Origin: Gallionella sp.
Lineage (GTDB): Bacteria > Pseudomonadota > Gammaproteobacteria > Burkholderiales > Gallionellaceae
Reading direction: 5' to 3'
Assembly: GCA_028687335.1 (NCBI GenBank)
Contig: JAQUAI010000017.1
Span: 1-59,471 of the forward strand
DNA: 59,471 nucleotides
A program made the translations under genes and the position numbers. The notes beneath the pieces were generated by a model, which saw nothing but the letters and a program-made list of their open reading frames with translations, made no database searches and was not told the DNA's origin. Shown piece after piece: positions 25,186 through 35,291 of this stretch (the first letter of the stretch is position 1; each line of letters starts with the position of its first letter).

Positions 25186-26775
25186 ATGACACAAGTTTTT
25201 CTGTATGACACCACGCTGCGTGATGGGACGCAGCGCGAAGATATTTCTCTTTCGGTTGACGATAAACTGCTAATTGCAAAACGTCTGGCCGATTTCGGAT
25301 TTCACTACATCGAAGGCGGTTGGCCTGGCTCTAACCCTAAAGATGCCGAGTTTTTTGCGCGCGCAGCCAAGCTTGATCTGGGGCAAGCTAAACTGGCCGC
25401 TTTTGGCCGTACCCGCCAAAAAAATCTGCGCTGCGAGCAAGATGATAATTTGCAAGCGTTGTTGGATGCGGCTACGCCGGTGGTGACGATCGTGGGCAAA
25501 AGTTCTTCCTATCATGCTGAAGTGGTTTTGTCCGCTACGCTGGAAGAGAATCTCGCCATGATCCGCGACAGCGTGGCTTATCTGAAATCGCAAGGCCGCG
25601 AAGTCGTCTTTGATGCGGAACACTTCTTCGACGGATTCTTGGCGAATCGCGACTATGCTCTAGCTAGTTTGCGCGCGGCGGCTGATGCCGGGGCGGACTG
25701 GCTGGTGCTGTGTGAGACTAACGGCGGCAAGCTACCGTGGGAAGTTGAGGAGATCGTGCGCGAAGTGGCGTTGCATATCAAGACTCCGTTGGGCGTGCAC
25801 TGCCATAACGATAGCGGCTGTGGTGTGTCGAATTCGCTGGCCGCAGTTCGCGGCGGTTGTACGCAGGTGCAGGGAACGATCAATGGTTATGGCGAGCGGG
25901 TTGGTAATGCCAATCTGACGACGATCATTCCCAATCTGCAACTCAAAATGAATCATCAGGTGGTATTACCCGAGCAATTACGCGAGCTGACCTCGCTGGC
26001 ACACTACGTGGCCGAAGTGGTCAATCTCAAGCACTACAACCACGCACCGTTTATTGGACACAGCGCTTTTGCGCACAAAGGCGGGATTCATGTTGCGGCG
26101 ATTATGAAATCGCCCGATACCTACCAGCATATCGATCCAGCTTTGGTGGGTAATGAAATGCGCTCGGTCGTATCGGAATTGTCGGGGCGCGGCAATATTC
26201 AGCTGCGCGCAAAGGCATTGGGAATTGAGCTCGATAACGAGGCGGCGCAGCGTGTGCTCAATCACATCAAAAAACTGGAGCATGAAGGGCTGACTTTCGA
26301 GGCGGCAGATGCCAGCATGGAGTTGATTTTGCACCGCCTGAGCCCGGACTATCCACAGCCATTCGAATTGATTGATTATTTTGTGGTGACCGAGCGTCGC
26401 CAGAGTCGCGGTTTATTGTCGGAAGCGACGGTCAAGGTCAAAGTCGAGGGCGAAGTAAAATTTGTCGCAGCGGAAGGTAACGGCCCGGTTAATGCCTTGT
26501 CGACCGCCTTGCGTAGTGCGTTGGCGGGTATTTATCCGGTACTGAAGACAGTGCGTTTGATCGACTACAAGGTACGTATTCTCGACAGCGGCAATGGCAC
26601 ATCTGCCCAAATCCGCGTGCTGATCACATTTCAAGGTGGTGGTCATGTTTGGACTACGGTCGGTGCCAGTACCAACATTATCGATGCTAGTTGGCGTGCG
26701 CTGTCGGACAGTCTCGAATATGCGCTGGTGAAGTTGGGGGGCGCGTCAGCGGCGGCGAGTGCCTCCGCTAGTTGA
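25186..26775 (+). CDS. cimA: (R)-citramalate synthase
   Basis: 529 aa, longer than homocitrate-type proteins and normal for the CimA/2-isopropylmalate synthase-like group. The N-terminal TIM barrel has LYDTTLRDGTQREDI (metal-binding Asp), VHCHNDSGCGVSNSL (HXH metal ligands) and GTINGYGERVGNANL. The C-terminal part (about 380–515) is the LeuA dimer regulatory domain, seen in TVKVKVEGEVKFVAAEGNGPVNAL. It condenses pyruvate with acetyl-CoA to citramalate, opening a threonine-independent route to 2-oxobutyrate and isoleucine. Its placement just before leuCDB, which also process citramalate, supports CimA over LeuA. Confidence 0.93.
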   Translation: MTQVFLYDTTLRDGTQREDISLSVDDKLLIAKRLADFGFHYIEGGWPGSNPKDAEFFARAAKLDLGQAKLAAFGRTRQKNLRCEQDDNLQALLDAATPVVTIVGKSSSYHAEVVLSATLEENLAMIRDSVAYLKSQGREVVFDAEHFFDGFLANRDYALASLRAAADAGADWLVLCETNGGKLPWEVEEIVREVALHIKTPLGVHCHNDSGCGVSNSLAAVRGGCTQVQGTINGYGERVGNANLTTIIPNLQLKMNHQVVLPEQLRELTSLAHYVAEVVNLKHYNHAPFIGHSAFAHKGGIHVAAIMKSPDTYQHIDPALVGNEMRSVVSELSGRGNIQLRAKALGIELDNEAAQRVLNHIKKLEHEGLTFEAADASMELILHRLSPDYPQPFELIDYFVVTERRQSRGLLSEATVKVKVEGEVKFVAAEGNGPVNALSTALRSALAGIYPVLKTVRLIDYKVRILDSGNGTSAQIRVLITFQGGGHVWTTVGASTNIIDASWRALSDSLEYALVKLGGASAAASASAS

Positions 26776-26778
26776 GCC

Positions 26779-26807
26779 TTGGGATAGAACAGTGCCTGTG
26801 GCATAAT
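26779..26807 (+). promoter_or_regulatory. Promoter of leuC
   Basis: TTGGGA (26779–26784), 17-bp spacer, CATAAT (26802–26807), five of six at the -10. It lies 30 bases before leuC, so the leu block can be transcribed independently of cimA. Confidence 0.65.
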
Positions 26808-26837
26808 CGCCAGCCCCGCGAAGGTGAGTAACAAACA

Positions 26838-28241
26838 ATGAACGCAAAAACTTTATACGACAAACTCTGGGATTCTCATGTGGTAAGGCAGGAAGCCGAC
26901 GGCACGGCGTTGATTTATATCGACCGTCAATTGGTGCATGAGGTAACCAGTCCGCAGGCCTTTGAAGGTTTGAAATTGGCGCAGCGCAAGCCTTGGCGTA
27001 CCGCTTCGATGCTGGCCGTTCCTGATCACAATGTGCCAACGGCTAACCGTGCAGCGGGTATTACCGATCCAATTTCGCGTTTGCAGGTGGAAACGCTGGA
27101 TGCGAACTGCGCCGAGTTTGGCATCACCGAATTCAAGATGGGCGACATTCGTCAGGGCGTGGTGCATGTCATGGGGCCGGAGCAAGGCGCAACCTTGCCA
27201 GGCATGACTGTTGTGTGCGGCGATTCGCACACCAGCACGCATGGGGCTTTCGGGGCATTGGCGCACGGCATCGGCACGTCTGAAGTCGAGCACGTGATGG
27301 CTACCCAGTGCTTGGTTGCCAAAAAGTCCAAAGCGATGCAGGTGAAGGTTGAGGGTGTGTTGCGTACTGGTGTGACGGCTAAGGACATCGCGCTGGCTGT
27401 GATTGGTAAGATAGGCACGGCAGGCGGTACTGGCTATGCGATTGAGTTTACCGGTGGCACGATACGCGGGCTTAGCATGGAAGGTCGTATGACCCTATGC
27501 AATATGGCGATTGAAGCCGGCGCGCGCGCGGGCATGGTTGCGGCGGATGAGGTCACTTTTGATTACATCAAGGGACGGCCGTTTGCACCACAAGGCGCGC
27601 AATGGGAGCAAGCCGTTGCTTTTTGGCGCACGTTGCATTCCGATGAGGGCGCAAAGTTCGACGCGACTCTTGAATTAGATGCTGCACAGATCAAACCGCA
27701 GGTGACATGGGGAACTTCGCCCGAGATGGTATTGGCAATTGATGGCAATGTGCCTGATCCGGCCAGCATCAGTGATAGCGTCAAGCGCAGCGATACCGAG
27801 CGAGCTCTGCAATACATGGGATTGACCGCCAATATGCCGATTACGGCGATTCAAATCGACAAGGTTTTTATCGGCTCTTGCACCAACGGTCGTATTGAGG
27901 ATGTACGTGCAGCAGCAGCGGTTGCCAAGGGTAAGAAAATTGCGGCGAACGTGAAGCTGGCGATGGTTGTGCCCGGCTCGGGCTTGGTTAAGGCGCAAGC
28001 CGAACAGGAAGGTTTGGATAAAATTCTGATCGCGGCTGGGTTTGAGTGGCGCGATCCAGGGTGTTCCATGTGTCTGGCGATGAATGATGACAAGCTGTCA
28101 CCGGGTGAGCGTTGCGCATCGACATCAAACCGTAATTTTGAAGGTCGTCAGGGGCAGGGGGGGCGCACGCATCTGGTTAGCCCGGAAATGGCAGCTGCCG
28201 CAGCGATTGCCGGCCACTTTGTCGACGTGAGCAAACTGTAA
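26838..28241 (+). CDS. leuC: 3-isopropylmalate dehydratase, large subunit
   Basis: 467 aa aconitase-family protein. [4Fe-4S] ligands are seen in [15 protein letters not shown] and in [44 protein letters not shown] is present in pieces of the expected active site ([14 protein letters not shown]). With LeuD it isomerises 2-isopropylmalate to 3-isopropylmalate and also handles citramalate from CimA. AAGGTGAG is upstream. A 40-codon lipopeptide gene lies between it and leuD, an arrangement seen in other betaproteobacteria. Confidence 0.97.
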   Translation: MNAKTLYDKLWDSHVVRQEADGTALIYIDRQLVHEVTSPQAFEGLKLAQRKPWRTASMLAVPDHNVPTANRAAGITDPISRLQVETLDANCAEFGITEFKMGDIRQGVVHVMGPEQGATLPGMTVVCGDSHTSTHGAFGALAHGIGTSEVEHVMATQCLVAKKSKAMQVKVEGVLRTGVTAKDIALAVIGKIGTAGGTGYAIEFTGGTIRGLSMEGRMTLCNMAIEAGARAGMVAADEVTFDYIKGRPFAPQGAQWEQAVAFWRTLHSDEGAKFDATLELDAAQIKPQVTWGTSPEMVLAIDGNVPDPASISDSVKRSDTERALQYMGLTANMPITAIQIDKVFIGSCTNGRIEDVRAAAAVAKGKKIAANVKLAMVVPGSGLVKAQAEQEGLDKILIAAGFEWRDPGCSMCLAMNDDKLSPGERCASTSNRNFEGRQGQGGRTHLVSPEMAAAAAIAGHFVDVSKL

Positions 28242-28251
28242 GGAGACGATG

Positions 28252-28374
28252 ATGAGAGCGATTGCGATGTTGTTGGCAAGCGTGTGGCTGTTGGCTGCGT
28301 GTAATACCGTCGAGGGCTTGGGCAAGGACTTGCAAAAAGGCGGCGAAAAAATCGAGAAGGCGGCGAAAAAATAA
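28252..28374 (+). CDS. Entericidin A/B-like small lipoprotein
   Basis: A 40-aa lipopeptide. It has a short signal with the lipobox LLAAC (lipidated Cys17), then [18 protein letters not shown] and a Lys/Ala tail, which is the entericidin EcnA/EcnB pattern. Entericidins are small outer-membrane lipoproteins proposed as a toxin/antidote pair; only one member is present here. The ATG at 28252 has AGGAGA five bases before it (overlapping the leuC stop). Its stop overlaps the leuD start (TAATG). It is therefore embedded in the leucine operon and translated with it. Confidence 0.88.
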   Translation: MRAIAMLLASVWLLAACNTVEGLGKDLQKGGEKIEKAAKK

Positions 28375-29012
28375 TGCAAAAATTTTCTCAATTGGATGGT
28401 TTGGTCGTACCGTTGGACAGAGCCAACGTAGATACAGACGCGATCATTCCCAAGCAATTTCTGAAATCAATCAAACGTTCAGGTTTTGGCCCCAATGCGT
28501 TTGATGAGTGGCGCTACCTCGATCACGGCGAACCGGGTATGGACAATAGCAAGCGTCCGGTGAATTCCGATTTCGTGCTGAATCAGACGCGCTATCAAGG
28601 GGCGCAAATTTTGTTGGCGCGTGAAAATTTTGGTTGCGGCAGTTCGCGTGAACATGCACCGTGGGCACTGGAAGATTACGGCTTTCGCGTCATTATTGCC
28701 CCCAGCTTTGCTGATATTTTTTTCAACAACTGCTTCAAGAATGGCCTGCTGCCGATCAAATTACCTGCCTATCAAGTTGATGCTTTGTTCAATGCAGTGG
28801 AAACGAATACGGGGTACAAGCTGAAAGTCGATCTGGAGCGCCAGGTGATTACTGCGCCGGATGGGGCGGTTTATTCGTTTGAGGTGGATGCGCATCGCAA
28901 ACATTGTTTGCTGAATGGCTTGGACGACATCGGTCTAACTTTGCAGCATGTGTCCGATATCAAAACTTTTGAGACGAAACACAGCGCGGCACAGCCGTGG
29001 TTGTTCGCATAA
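28374..29012 (+). CDS. leuD: 3-isopropylmalate dehydratase, small subunit
   Basis: 212 aa, normal length. The swivel domain shows [25 protein letters not shown] in part ([11 protein letters not shown]), then [20 protein letters not shown], the substrate-recognising loop, and [17 protein letters not shown]. It completes the LeuCD dehydratase. Translation is coupled to the entericidin-like gene by a one-base overlap, and leuB follows after 26 bases. Confidence 0.97.
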   Translation: MQKFSQLDGLVVPLDRANVDTDAIIPKQFLKSIKRSGFGPNAFDEWRYLDHGEPGMDNSKRPVNSDFVLNQTRYQGAQILLARENFGCGSSREHAPWALEDYGFRVIIAPSFADIFFNNCFKNGLLPIKLPAYQVDALFNAVETNTGYKLKVDLERQVITAPDGAVYSFEVDAHRKHCLLNGLDDIGLTLQHVSDIKTFETKHSAAQPWLFA

Positions 29013-29038
29013 TTTTTATTTAAATTGGGAAGCCAGAG

Positions 29039-30103
29039 ATGAAGATCGCAGTCTTGCCGGGTGACGGCATCGGAACCGAAATTGTCGCGCAAGCGATGAA
29101 GGTGTTGGAGGCTTTGCGTAGCGACGGTGTCAAAATCGAAACCGAGCACGGTTATATCGGTGGTGCCGGTTATGACCATGCTGGTGATCCGTATCCCGAA
29201 GCGACCGCGAAGCTGGCTCAGGAAGCCGACGCTGTATTGCTGGGGGCTGTGGGCGGTTACCAATACGATACCTTGCCGCGTGCTATGCGTCCTGAACAAG
29301 GGTTGCTGCGCATCCGTAAGGGGTTGGAGTTGTTCGCCAATCTGCGCCCTGCGCTGCTCTACCCAGAGCTGGCTTCTGCTTCGACGCTCAAGCCGGAAGT
29401 GGTGGCGGGGCTGGATATTATGATTTTGCGTGAACTGACCGGCGACATCTATTTTGGTCAGCCGCGCGGTATTCGTACGCTGGACAATGGCGAGCGTCAG
29501 GGGTTCGATACCATGCACTACAGCGAGTCGGAGATTCGTCGCGTGGCGCATGTCGGTTTTCAGATTGCGATGAAGCGCAACAAGAAAATGTGCTCGGTCG
29601 ATAAAGCCAACGTATTGGATACCAGCATGTTCTGGCGCGAGATCGTGACCGAAGTAGCGAAGGAATACCCGCAGGTCGAGTTGTCGCATATGTACGTAGA
29701 CAATGCGGCAATGCAACTGGTGCGCGCTCCCAAGCAGTTCGACGTGATCCTGACCGGCAATATCTTCGGCGATATTCTGTCGGATGAGGCTTCCATGCTA
29801 ACTGGTTCCATCGGTATGCTGCCTTCCGCATCTTTGGATAAAAACAACAAAGGGATGTACGAGCCAAGCCACGGATCCGCTCCCGATATCGCAGGCAAAG
29901 ATATTGCTAATCCACTGGCAACTATTCTGTCTGCCGCGATGATGTTGCGTTATACCTTCAACGATGAGACTAATGCTGCGCGTATCGAAAATGCGGTGAA
30001 AAAGGCGTTGGCGCAGGGTTACCGCACTGGAGATATTTACACCGAGGGTACGACCAAAGTCGGCTGTAATGCGATGGGTGATGCTGTTGTTGCAGCCCTG
30101 TAA
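29039..30103 (+). CDS. leuB: 3-isopropylmalate dehydrogenase
   Basis: 354 aa NAD-dependent beta-decarboxylating dehydrogenase. The N-terminus is [28 protein letters not shown] carries the substrate arginines, [13 protein letters not shown] the catalytic lysine, and [16 protein letters not shown] the NAD-binding loop. It oxidises 3-isopropylmalate (and 3-methylmalate from the citramalate route). GGGAAG precedes the ATG. It is followed after 28 bases by asd, a neighbour pair common in proteobacteria. Confidence 0.97.
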   Translation: MKIAVLPGDGIGTEIVAQAMKVLEALRSDGVKIETEHGYIGGAGYDHAGDPYPEATAKLAQEADAVLLGAVGGYQYDTLPRAMRPEQGLLRIRKGLELFANLRPALLYPELASASTLKPEVVAGLDIMILRELTGDIYFGQPRGIRTLDNGERQGFDTMHYSESEIRRVAHVGFQIAMKRNKKMCSVDKANVLDTSMFWREIVTEVAKEYPQVELSHMYVDNAAMQLVRAPKQFDVILTGNIFGDILSDEASMLTGSIGMLPSASLDKNNKGMYEPSHGSAPDIAGKDIANPLATILSAAMMLRYTFNDETNAARIENAVKKALAQGYRTGDIYTEGTTKVGCNAMGDAVVAAL

Positions 30104-30131
30104 ATGAATTGAAATTTAAGCGAGAAATAAA

Positions 30132-31154
30132 ATGAGTAAGCAATACGACGTATGTATCTTGGGTGCAACTGGCGCAGTGGGCGAGGCGATGCTGTCTATT
30201 TTGGAGCAGCGCAAATTTCCGGTGCGCAATCTGTATCCGCTGGCATCCAGTCGCTCGGCGGGCTCGACCGTGACTTTTCACGGCAAAGAAGTCACCGTGC
30301 TGGATGTGGAGGGGTTTGACTTCTCTCAAGCGCAAATCGGTCTATTCTCCGCCGGTGGCAGCGTGTCCGAAAAGTATGCGCCCATCGCGGCGGCTGCTGG
30401 TTGTGTGGTGATCGATAACACCGCGCACTTCCGTTATGACCGTGATATTCCGTTGGTGGTGCCTGAAGTTAATCCACACGCTATTGCTCAGTATAAAAAT
30501 CGCGGCATCATCGCTAACCCGAACTGTTCGACTATTCAAATGCTAGTCGCGCTCAAGCCTATCAAAGACGCCGTGGGTATCTCGCGTATCAACGTGGCGA
30601 CCTATCAGGCTGTGTCTGGAACGGGAAAAGAGGCTATCGATGAGCTGGCAGATCAAACTCGTGCTTTATTCAACCATCAAGATGTGAGTGTTGAGGTCTA
30701 TCCGAAGCGTATAGCGTTTAACGTGTTGCCACACATTGATGTGTTTATGGAAAATGGCTACACCAAGGAAGAAATGAAAATGGTGTGGGAAACCCAGAAG
30801 ATCATGGAGGATGACTCCATTTTGGTGAATCCGACCGCGGTGCGTGTCCCTGTGTTCTACGGCCATTCCGAGGCAGTGCATATCGAAACCCGCAAAAAAA
30901 TCACCGCTGATGAAGCGCGTGCCTTGTTGGAAAAGGCACCGGGCGTGCAAGTTATGGATAAACGCGAGCCTGGCGGTTACCCGACTCCGGTGGACGCTGC
31001 GGGTACTGATGCAACTTATGTGGGGCGTATTCGTGAAGATGTATCGCATCCGTTAGGTCTAAATTTGTGGGTGGTTAGCGATAATGTGCGTAAAGGTGCG
31101 GCTTTGAACAGTGTTCAGATTGCCGAAATTTTGGTTGCGAAATACCTCGATTAA
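30132..31154 (+). CDS. asd: Aspartate-semialdehyde dehydrogenase
   Basis: 340 aa. The NADP-binding GATGAVGEAM is at 11–20 and the catalytic Cys132 lies in NPNCSTIQ. The substrate segment KEEMKMVWETQKIM and VRVPVFYGHSEAVHIE place it in the shorter Gram-positive-like Asd branch, common in betaproteobacteria, rather than the 367-aa E. coli type. It makes aspartate semialdehyde for lysine, threonine, methionine and diaminopimelate. GAGAAATAA precedes the ATG. fimV follows after 88 bases. Confidence 0.97.
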   Translation: MSKQYDVCILGATGAVGEAMLSILEQRKFPVRNLYPLASSRSAGSTVTFHGKEVTVLDVEGFDFSQAQIGLFSAGGSVSEKYAPIAAAAGCVVIDNTAHFRYDRDIPLVVPEVNPHAIAQYKNRGIIANPNCSTIQMLVALKPIKDAVGISRINVATYQAVSGTGKEAIDELADQTRALFNHQDVSVEVYPKRIAFNVLPHIDVFMENGYTKEEMKMVWETQKIMEDDSILVNPTAVRVPVFYGHSEAVHIETRKKITADEARALLEKAPGVQVMDKREPGGYPTPVDAAGTDATYVGRIREDVSHPLGLNLWVVSDNVRKGAALNSVQIAEILVAKYLD

Positions 31155-31242
31155 GACATAATGCCAATAATGGTTATCAGCTTGTGCTTGTAACCCTATG
31201 TTGTTATTCTGTTTATCGTTCAAAAAAAGATAAGGTGATAGT

Positions 31243-33828
31243 GTGCAAAAATCACTACTGAAACTGCTCGGGATTATGGCCATTTCGGCGTTGCCTATGA
31301 CGGCTTGGTCGGTTGGTATGGGAGGCATCAATGTTTCTTCAGCTTTGGGGCAACCGCTCAAGGCTGATATTGAGCTGCTTGCTGTCGGAAAGTCCGATAA
31401 ACCTAGTCTGGTCGCCCGACTGGCTTCACCTGAAGCCTATAAAGGTGCCGGACTAGAATATCCCTACGGCAATAAATTCAAATTTCAGATTGAAAATCAT
31501 GCCAATGGCGAACCTTATCTGAAGGTAACCAGCGCGCAGCCAGTGAGTGATCCTTTCGTGAGCTTGTTGGTGGACTTGAGTTGGTCATCTGGTCGCCTGC
31601 TGCGTGAATACACATTTTTGCTTGATCCGCCGGACTACGTTGCCGAACAACCAAAGCCGGTCGAAGTGCAGGCGGTTGCTCCTGTAGTTCAGGTTCAGCC
31701 TGCTCCGACATCACGTGTTGAGCCAGTTAAGCCTGTGGAAGAGCCAGCGCCGGTAATAGAGCGAAAACCAGAACCTAAGCCAGAGCCTAAGGTGCAAAAA
31801 CCAGCTCCGATTGTTGTTCAAAAAGCACCTGAACCAGCTGTTGCGCAAAGCATCAGTAGCGGTGAAATTACGGTTAAACGCGGCGATACGTTAAACAAAA
31901 TCGCGGCAAACAATAAGCCAGCCGATGTTAGCTTGGATCGCATGTTGGTTGCGCTTTATCGCGCCAATGCCGATCAGTTTGATGGCAATAATATGAATCG
32001 GGTCAAAGTTGGCAAGATATTGCGTTTGCCTAGCCAAGACGAACTTATGGGTGTATCTCAATCCGAGGCTAACGGCGAAATTCGTGCCCAAGCTGCCGAT
32101 TGGAACGCCTATCGTCAGAAATTGGCAGGCGCGGCAAGTAGTAGCACCGCAAGCGAAACATCCAGCCAAGTTTCCAGTGGCAAGATCACCAGTTCCGTAG
32201 CTGACAAAGCACCTGTCGCGAAAGAGTCGGCGAAGGAAGTGCTGAAGTTATCAAAGGGAGAGGCACCTGGAGATAAGGCAGCAGCTGGTGGAGTAGGTAA
32301 GAACTCTGCTGAAGACAAGAAAAATGCCGCAGCAGAGGAGGCTATTGCCAAAGCTAAGGCCGCAGACGAAGAAAAAGCACGCGCGCTGGCATTGGAAAAT
32401 AATCTGAAGCAAATGGAGCGTTTGGCGCAACTTAAAACCGAAGCAGCGGCGCTGGCACAAGCAGCAAGTGCGCCTGCTGTATCTGCGGTGGAGGCGGCTT
32501 CTGCTGTCGAAGCGGTTTCCGCAGTTGAAGCTGTTTCGGCGGTGGAGCCGGTCAGTCAGGTTGTGCCAGTCGCACCTGCGGCACCTGTGGCAGTAGAGAC
32601 TTCTTTGGTTGACGATGTACTCGCCGAACCATTGTATCTAGCAGGGGGCGCAGCAGGATTGCTCGCACTGGGCGGTTTGGGTTTCATGTTGGCACGCCGT
32701 AAAAAGTCTGGGGTTCCAGCCAAGGCTGCAACTGACTTTGGTGCTACAACAGGTCGTATTACGGCACCAGTTGCGCCTTCGCCAGAAACGGGTGACTTTA
32801 CTTCCACGGTGGCCAAGGAAGTTAGCAGCTTGGAAGCTAGCGAGGATGATGTTGATCCGATCAGCGAAGCCGATCTGTTTCTGAACTTTGGTCGTGATAT
32901 TCAAGCCGAAGAAATCTTGAAAGATGCGCTGCAAAGTAACCCGTCCAATCATCAGGTTGCACTTAAGTTGTTGGGGATTTACGCCAATCGCAAAGATACC
33001 AATTCCTTTGCTAGTATTGCGCGACAACTGCAAGAGTCCGGTGACGAGGCTGCATGGCAGCAAGCTGCTTCAATGGGCGCGAAGTTGGAGCCTAGCAATC
33101 CAATGTATGCCGGCGCAGCAACGATTGAAGATGCCGACAGTGCAACCATGCAAACCGCAGCATTGAATGCGGCTCCTGATTTTGTATTGGATGCCGAGCC
33201 AGAGGCTCAACAGGCAACGCCAGATTTGGACTTCGATCTGGGCGGTGGTGAAGTGCCTGCACAAAGCTTTGCCGAGGAAGCTACTAAAACCATGGTGCTC
33301 GATGCGGACGAAATTTCTGCGACGCAGACAGCAGCAATGGATTTCGACGTAACCTCAACTAATTCATCCACGATAGCGACAGATTTCAATCTGTCGGATT
33401 CAGCGGAAGCGACAGCAACTGAATCATCAACTAATTTAGATGACCTGATTTTTGATGTCACTTCGACTAATTCTTTGTCGACGGAAACGGAGGTTGCAGA
33501 AACCGCTCCTGCGTCAGCTGATTCGGCAATGGATTTCGTGCTCGATTTCCCAATGGAAACTGCCCAAGCTGCACCTGTTATGCCGACCATGGATATGAAC
33601 TTGTCCGACATCAGTCTGAATATGGATGATGTTGTTGCAGAGCCGGAAGCGGTGGCGGAAGAGAATCATGACGAGCATTGGCATGAAGTTGCCACCAAGC
33701 TGGATTTGGCCAAGGCCTATCAGGAAATGGGAGACTCGGTTGGTGCACGTGAGATTCTTGACGAAGTATTGCAGGAAGGCGATGCTCAGCAATGTGAAGC
33801 GGCGCAAGCACTGATAACGCAACTCTGA
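31243..33828 (+). CDS. fimV: FimV-type polar peptidoglycan-binding protein
   Basis: 861 aa from a GTG start with AAGGTGAT before it. In order: signal peptide (1–23), FimV N-terminal domain (about 24–125), Pro/Glu/Val-rich linker, LysM peptidoglycan-binding domain (about 207–262), Ala-rich region with tandem SAVEA(V/A) repeats (about 412–440), one membrane helix (about 464–484), then a long acidic cytoplasmic part. The latter has a TPR-like FimV domain at about 539–625, repeats of FDVTSTNS near 700–745, and a second C-terminal FimV domain (about 805–861, WHEVATKLDLAKAYQEMGD). In Pseudomonas FimV organises type IV pili and polar signalling. No pilus genes are in the window. A terminator follows. 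Confidence 0.93.
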   Translation: MQKSLLKLLGIMAISALPMTAWSVGMGGINVSSALGQPLKADIELLAVGKSDKPSLVARLASPEAYKGAGLEYPYGNKFKFQIENHANGEPYLKVTSAQPVSDPFVSLLVDLSWSSGRLLREYTFLLDPPDYVAEQPKPVEVQAVAPVVQVQPAPTSRVEPVKPVEEPAPVIERKPEPKPEPKVQKPAPIVVQKAPEPAVAQSISSGEITVKRGDTLNKIAANNKPADVSLDRMLVALYRANADQFDGNNMNRVKVGKILRLPSQDELMGVSQSEANGEIRAQAADWNAYRQKLAGAASSSTASETSSQVSSGKITSSVADKAPVAKESAKEVLKLSKGEAPGDKAAAGGVGKNSAEDKKNAAAEEAIAKAKAADEEKARALALENNLKQMERLAQLKTEAAALAQAASAPAVSAVEAASAVEAVSAVEAVSAVEPVSQVVPVAPAAPVAVETSLVDDVLAEPLYLAGGAAGLLALGGLGFMLARRKKSGVPAKAATDFGATTGRITAPVAPSPETGDFTSTVAKEVSSLEASEDDVDPISEADLFLNFGRDIQAEEILKDALQSNPSNHQVALKLLGIYANRKDTNSFASIARQLQESGDEAAWQQAASMGAKLEPSNPMYAGAATIEDADSATMQTAALNAAPDFVLDAEPEAQQATPDLDFDLGGGEVPAQSFAEEATKTMVLDADEISATQTAAMDFDVTSTNSSTIATDFNLSDSAEATATESSTNLDDLIFDVTSTNSLSTETEVAETAPASADSAMDFVLDFPMETAQAAPVMPTMDMNLSDISLNMDDVVAEPEAVAEENHDEHWHEVATKLDLAKAYQEMGDSVGAREILDEVLQEGDAQQCEAAQALITQL

Positions 33829-33844
33829 ATGATGTAAAGCCGTG

Positions 33845-33878
33845 ACGGCAGCTCTTAGCGGGGCTGCCGTTTCTTTTT
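33845..33878 (+). terminator. Terminator after fimV
   Basis: ACGGCAGC (33845–33852) pairs with GCTGCCGT (33863–33870), followed by TTCTTTTT. An eight-base-pair stem and T-rich tail form a good intrinsic terminator, just before the ribosome site of the next gene. Confidence 0.8.
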
Positions 33879-33889
33879 GGGAGTTAATT

Positions 33890-34510
33890 ATGCATCCTGC
33901 AACGCTGATTCTGGTTTGGTGTGTGTCGGTGATGCTATTCACCGCATTGCCGCTGTTTGCGATGCTGGCTGCATCGGCAGCAATGTTGTTGCTTGCGGCG
34001 CTCTTGTCACTGTCGCGTCTGCGACAGCTGTTGCGACGCACCCGTTGGATTATGCTTTCGCTTTTGTTCATCTATGCCTATACCACGGCAGGGCAGGCAC
34101 TGATCCCCGCGTGGGGGTTATGGAGTCCGACGCTGGAGGGATTGAGTGATGGGGCATTACAACTTTCTCGTTTACTCGCTGCTTTATCTGGCTTGGCAAT
34201 TTTGCTACATACCTTGGGACGCGGGGAATTGATTGCAGGCTTGTACCAAATTTTCACGCCATTGGAGTGGCTAGGTATCGCACGAGACAGATTGGCGGTT
34301 CGCCTCGCACTAACCTTGCAATACGCTGAAGCCGCATTGCTGCGCGAAAATAAATCTGGTTTGCTCGGGCTTAACGGACTATTTCAGTCCGCTGCGCCGG
34401 ACACGGCTCAGGAAAATTACATTGAAATTCAGTCGTCACGTTTCGATTATCGGGATGTACTTCTGCTGCTGTTGAGTACGTTGTTCTTGATGCTGGTTTG
34501 GTTGCAATGA
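33890..34510 (+). CDS. CbiQ/EcfT-like transmembrane protein
   Basis: 206 aa from the ATG at 33890 (GGGAG seven bases before). Membrane helices lie at about 5–20, 22–45, 57–75 and at the C-terminus, with SRLRQLLRRTRWI and a basic amphipathic stretch (LGIARDRLAVRLALTLQYAEAA) resembling the coupling-helix region of energy-coupling-factor T components. ECF transporters import vitamins or metals with A and S subunits; neither is encoded nearby, so the function is uncertain. It overlaps truA by four bases (ATGA) and follows fimV, a position seen in related genomes. Not confidently assigned. Confidence 0.6.
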   Translation: MHPATLILVWCVSVMLFTALPLFAMLAASAAMLLLAALLSLSRLRQLLRRTRWIMLSLLFIYAYTTAGQALIPAWGLWSPTLEGLSDGALQLSRLLAALSGLAILLHTLGRGELIAGLYQIFTPLEWLGIARDRLAVRLALTLQYAEAALLRENKSGLLGLNGLFQSAAPDTAQENYIEIQSSRFDYRDVLLLLLSTLFLMLVWLQ

Positions 34511-35283
34511 GAATCGCGCTGGGGTTGGAATATGACGGACGTCAATTTAACGGCTGGCAAAGCCAGTCTGATCGTTTGTCGGTACAAGATCGCCTGCAAG
34601 CGGTGCTGAGCGAACTGGCGGCAGCTCCCGTGTCGGTGATTGCCGCAGGCCGCACCGATACTGGGGTGCATGCGTTGGAGCAAGTGGTGCATTTTGATGC
34701 GCCAACGGCGAGGCCGCTAACTGCATGGGTGCGTGGTTGCAATGCGTTATTACCGGAAACGATGGCGGTGCGTTGGGCGCATCCGGTGCCAGACGAATTT
34801 CATGCGCGCTTTTCCGCACACGGGCGGAGTTATCGCTATCTGCTGATGAATCGCGCCACACGTTCGGCTATTCATGCTGGAAAAATGGGCTGGTTTCATG
34901 CACCTCTGGAAATGGAAAAGATGCAGGAGGCTGCGAGTTATTTGCTGGGAACTCACGATTTCAGTGCATTCCGTGCGGCAGAGTGCCAAGCCAAGTCGCC
35001 TATCAAACATTTAAAGCAACTCGACATTCGACGCGACGGCGACATCATCACATTTGACGTGAGTGCCGATGCGTTCCTACATCACATGGTGCGTAATATC
35101 GTCGGATGTCTGGTGTATGTGGGCAAGGGTAAATATTCGCCGGACTGGCTGGCGGGGGTGTTACAAAGCCGTGAACGTCGTCTGGCCGCGCCGACCTTTA
35201 TGCCGGATGGCTTATACTTGCGCCACATTCAATACGAAGCCAAGTGGGGCTTACCCCAAAGTCAATCCTTGGATCTTGTTTAG
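34507..35283 (+). CDS. truA: tRNA pseudouridine(38–40) synthase
   Basis: 258 aa. The catalytic Asp51 sits in [24 protein letters not shown] near the start and [20 protein letters not shown] near the end are TruA signatures. It isomerises uridines 38–40 in the anticodon arm. I used the ATG at 34507; an upstream GTG-type reading at 34498 has no support. It overlaps the upstream membrane protein gene by four bases and is followed by trpF after eight bases, the truA–trpF–trpB–trpA order common in proteobacteria. Confidence 0.96.
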   Translation: MRIALGLEYDGRQFNGWQSQSDRLSVQDRLQAVLSELAAAPVSVIAAGRTDTGVHALEQVVHFDAPTARPLTAWVRGCNALLPETMAVRWAHPVPDEFHARFSAHGRSYRYLLMNRATRSAIHAGKMGWFHAPLEMEKMQEAASYLLGTHDFSAFRAAECQAKSPIKHLKQLDIRRDGDIITFDVSADAFLHHMVRNIVGCLVYVGKGKYSPDWLAGVLQSRERRLAAPTFMPDGLYLRHIQYEAKWGLPQSQSLDLV

Positions 35284-35291
35284 GAATTTTA

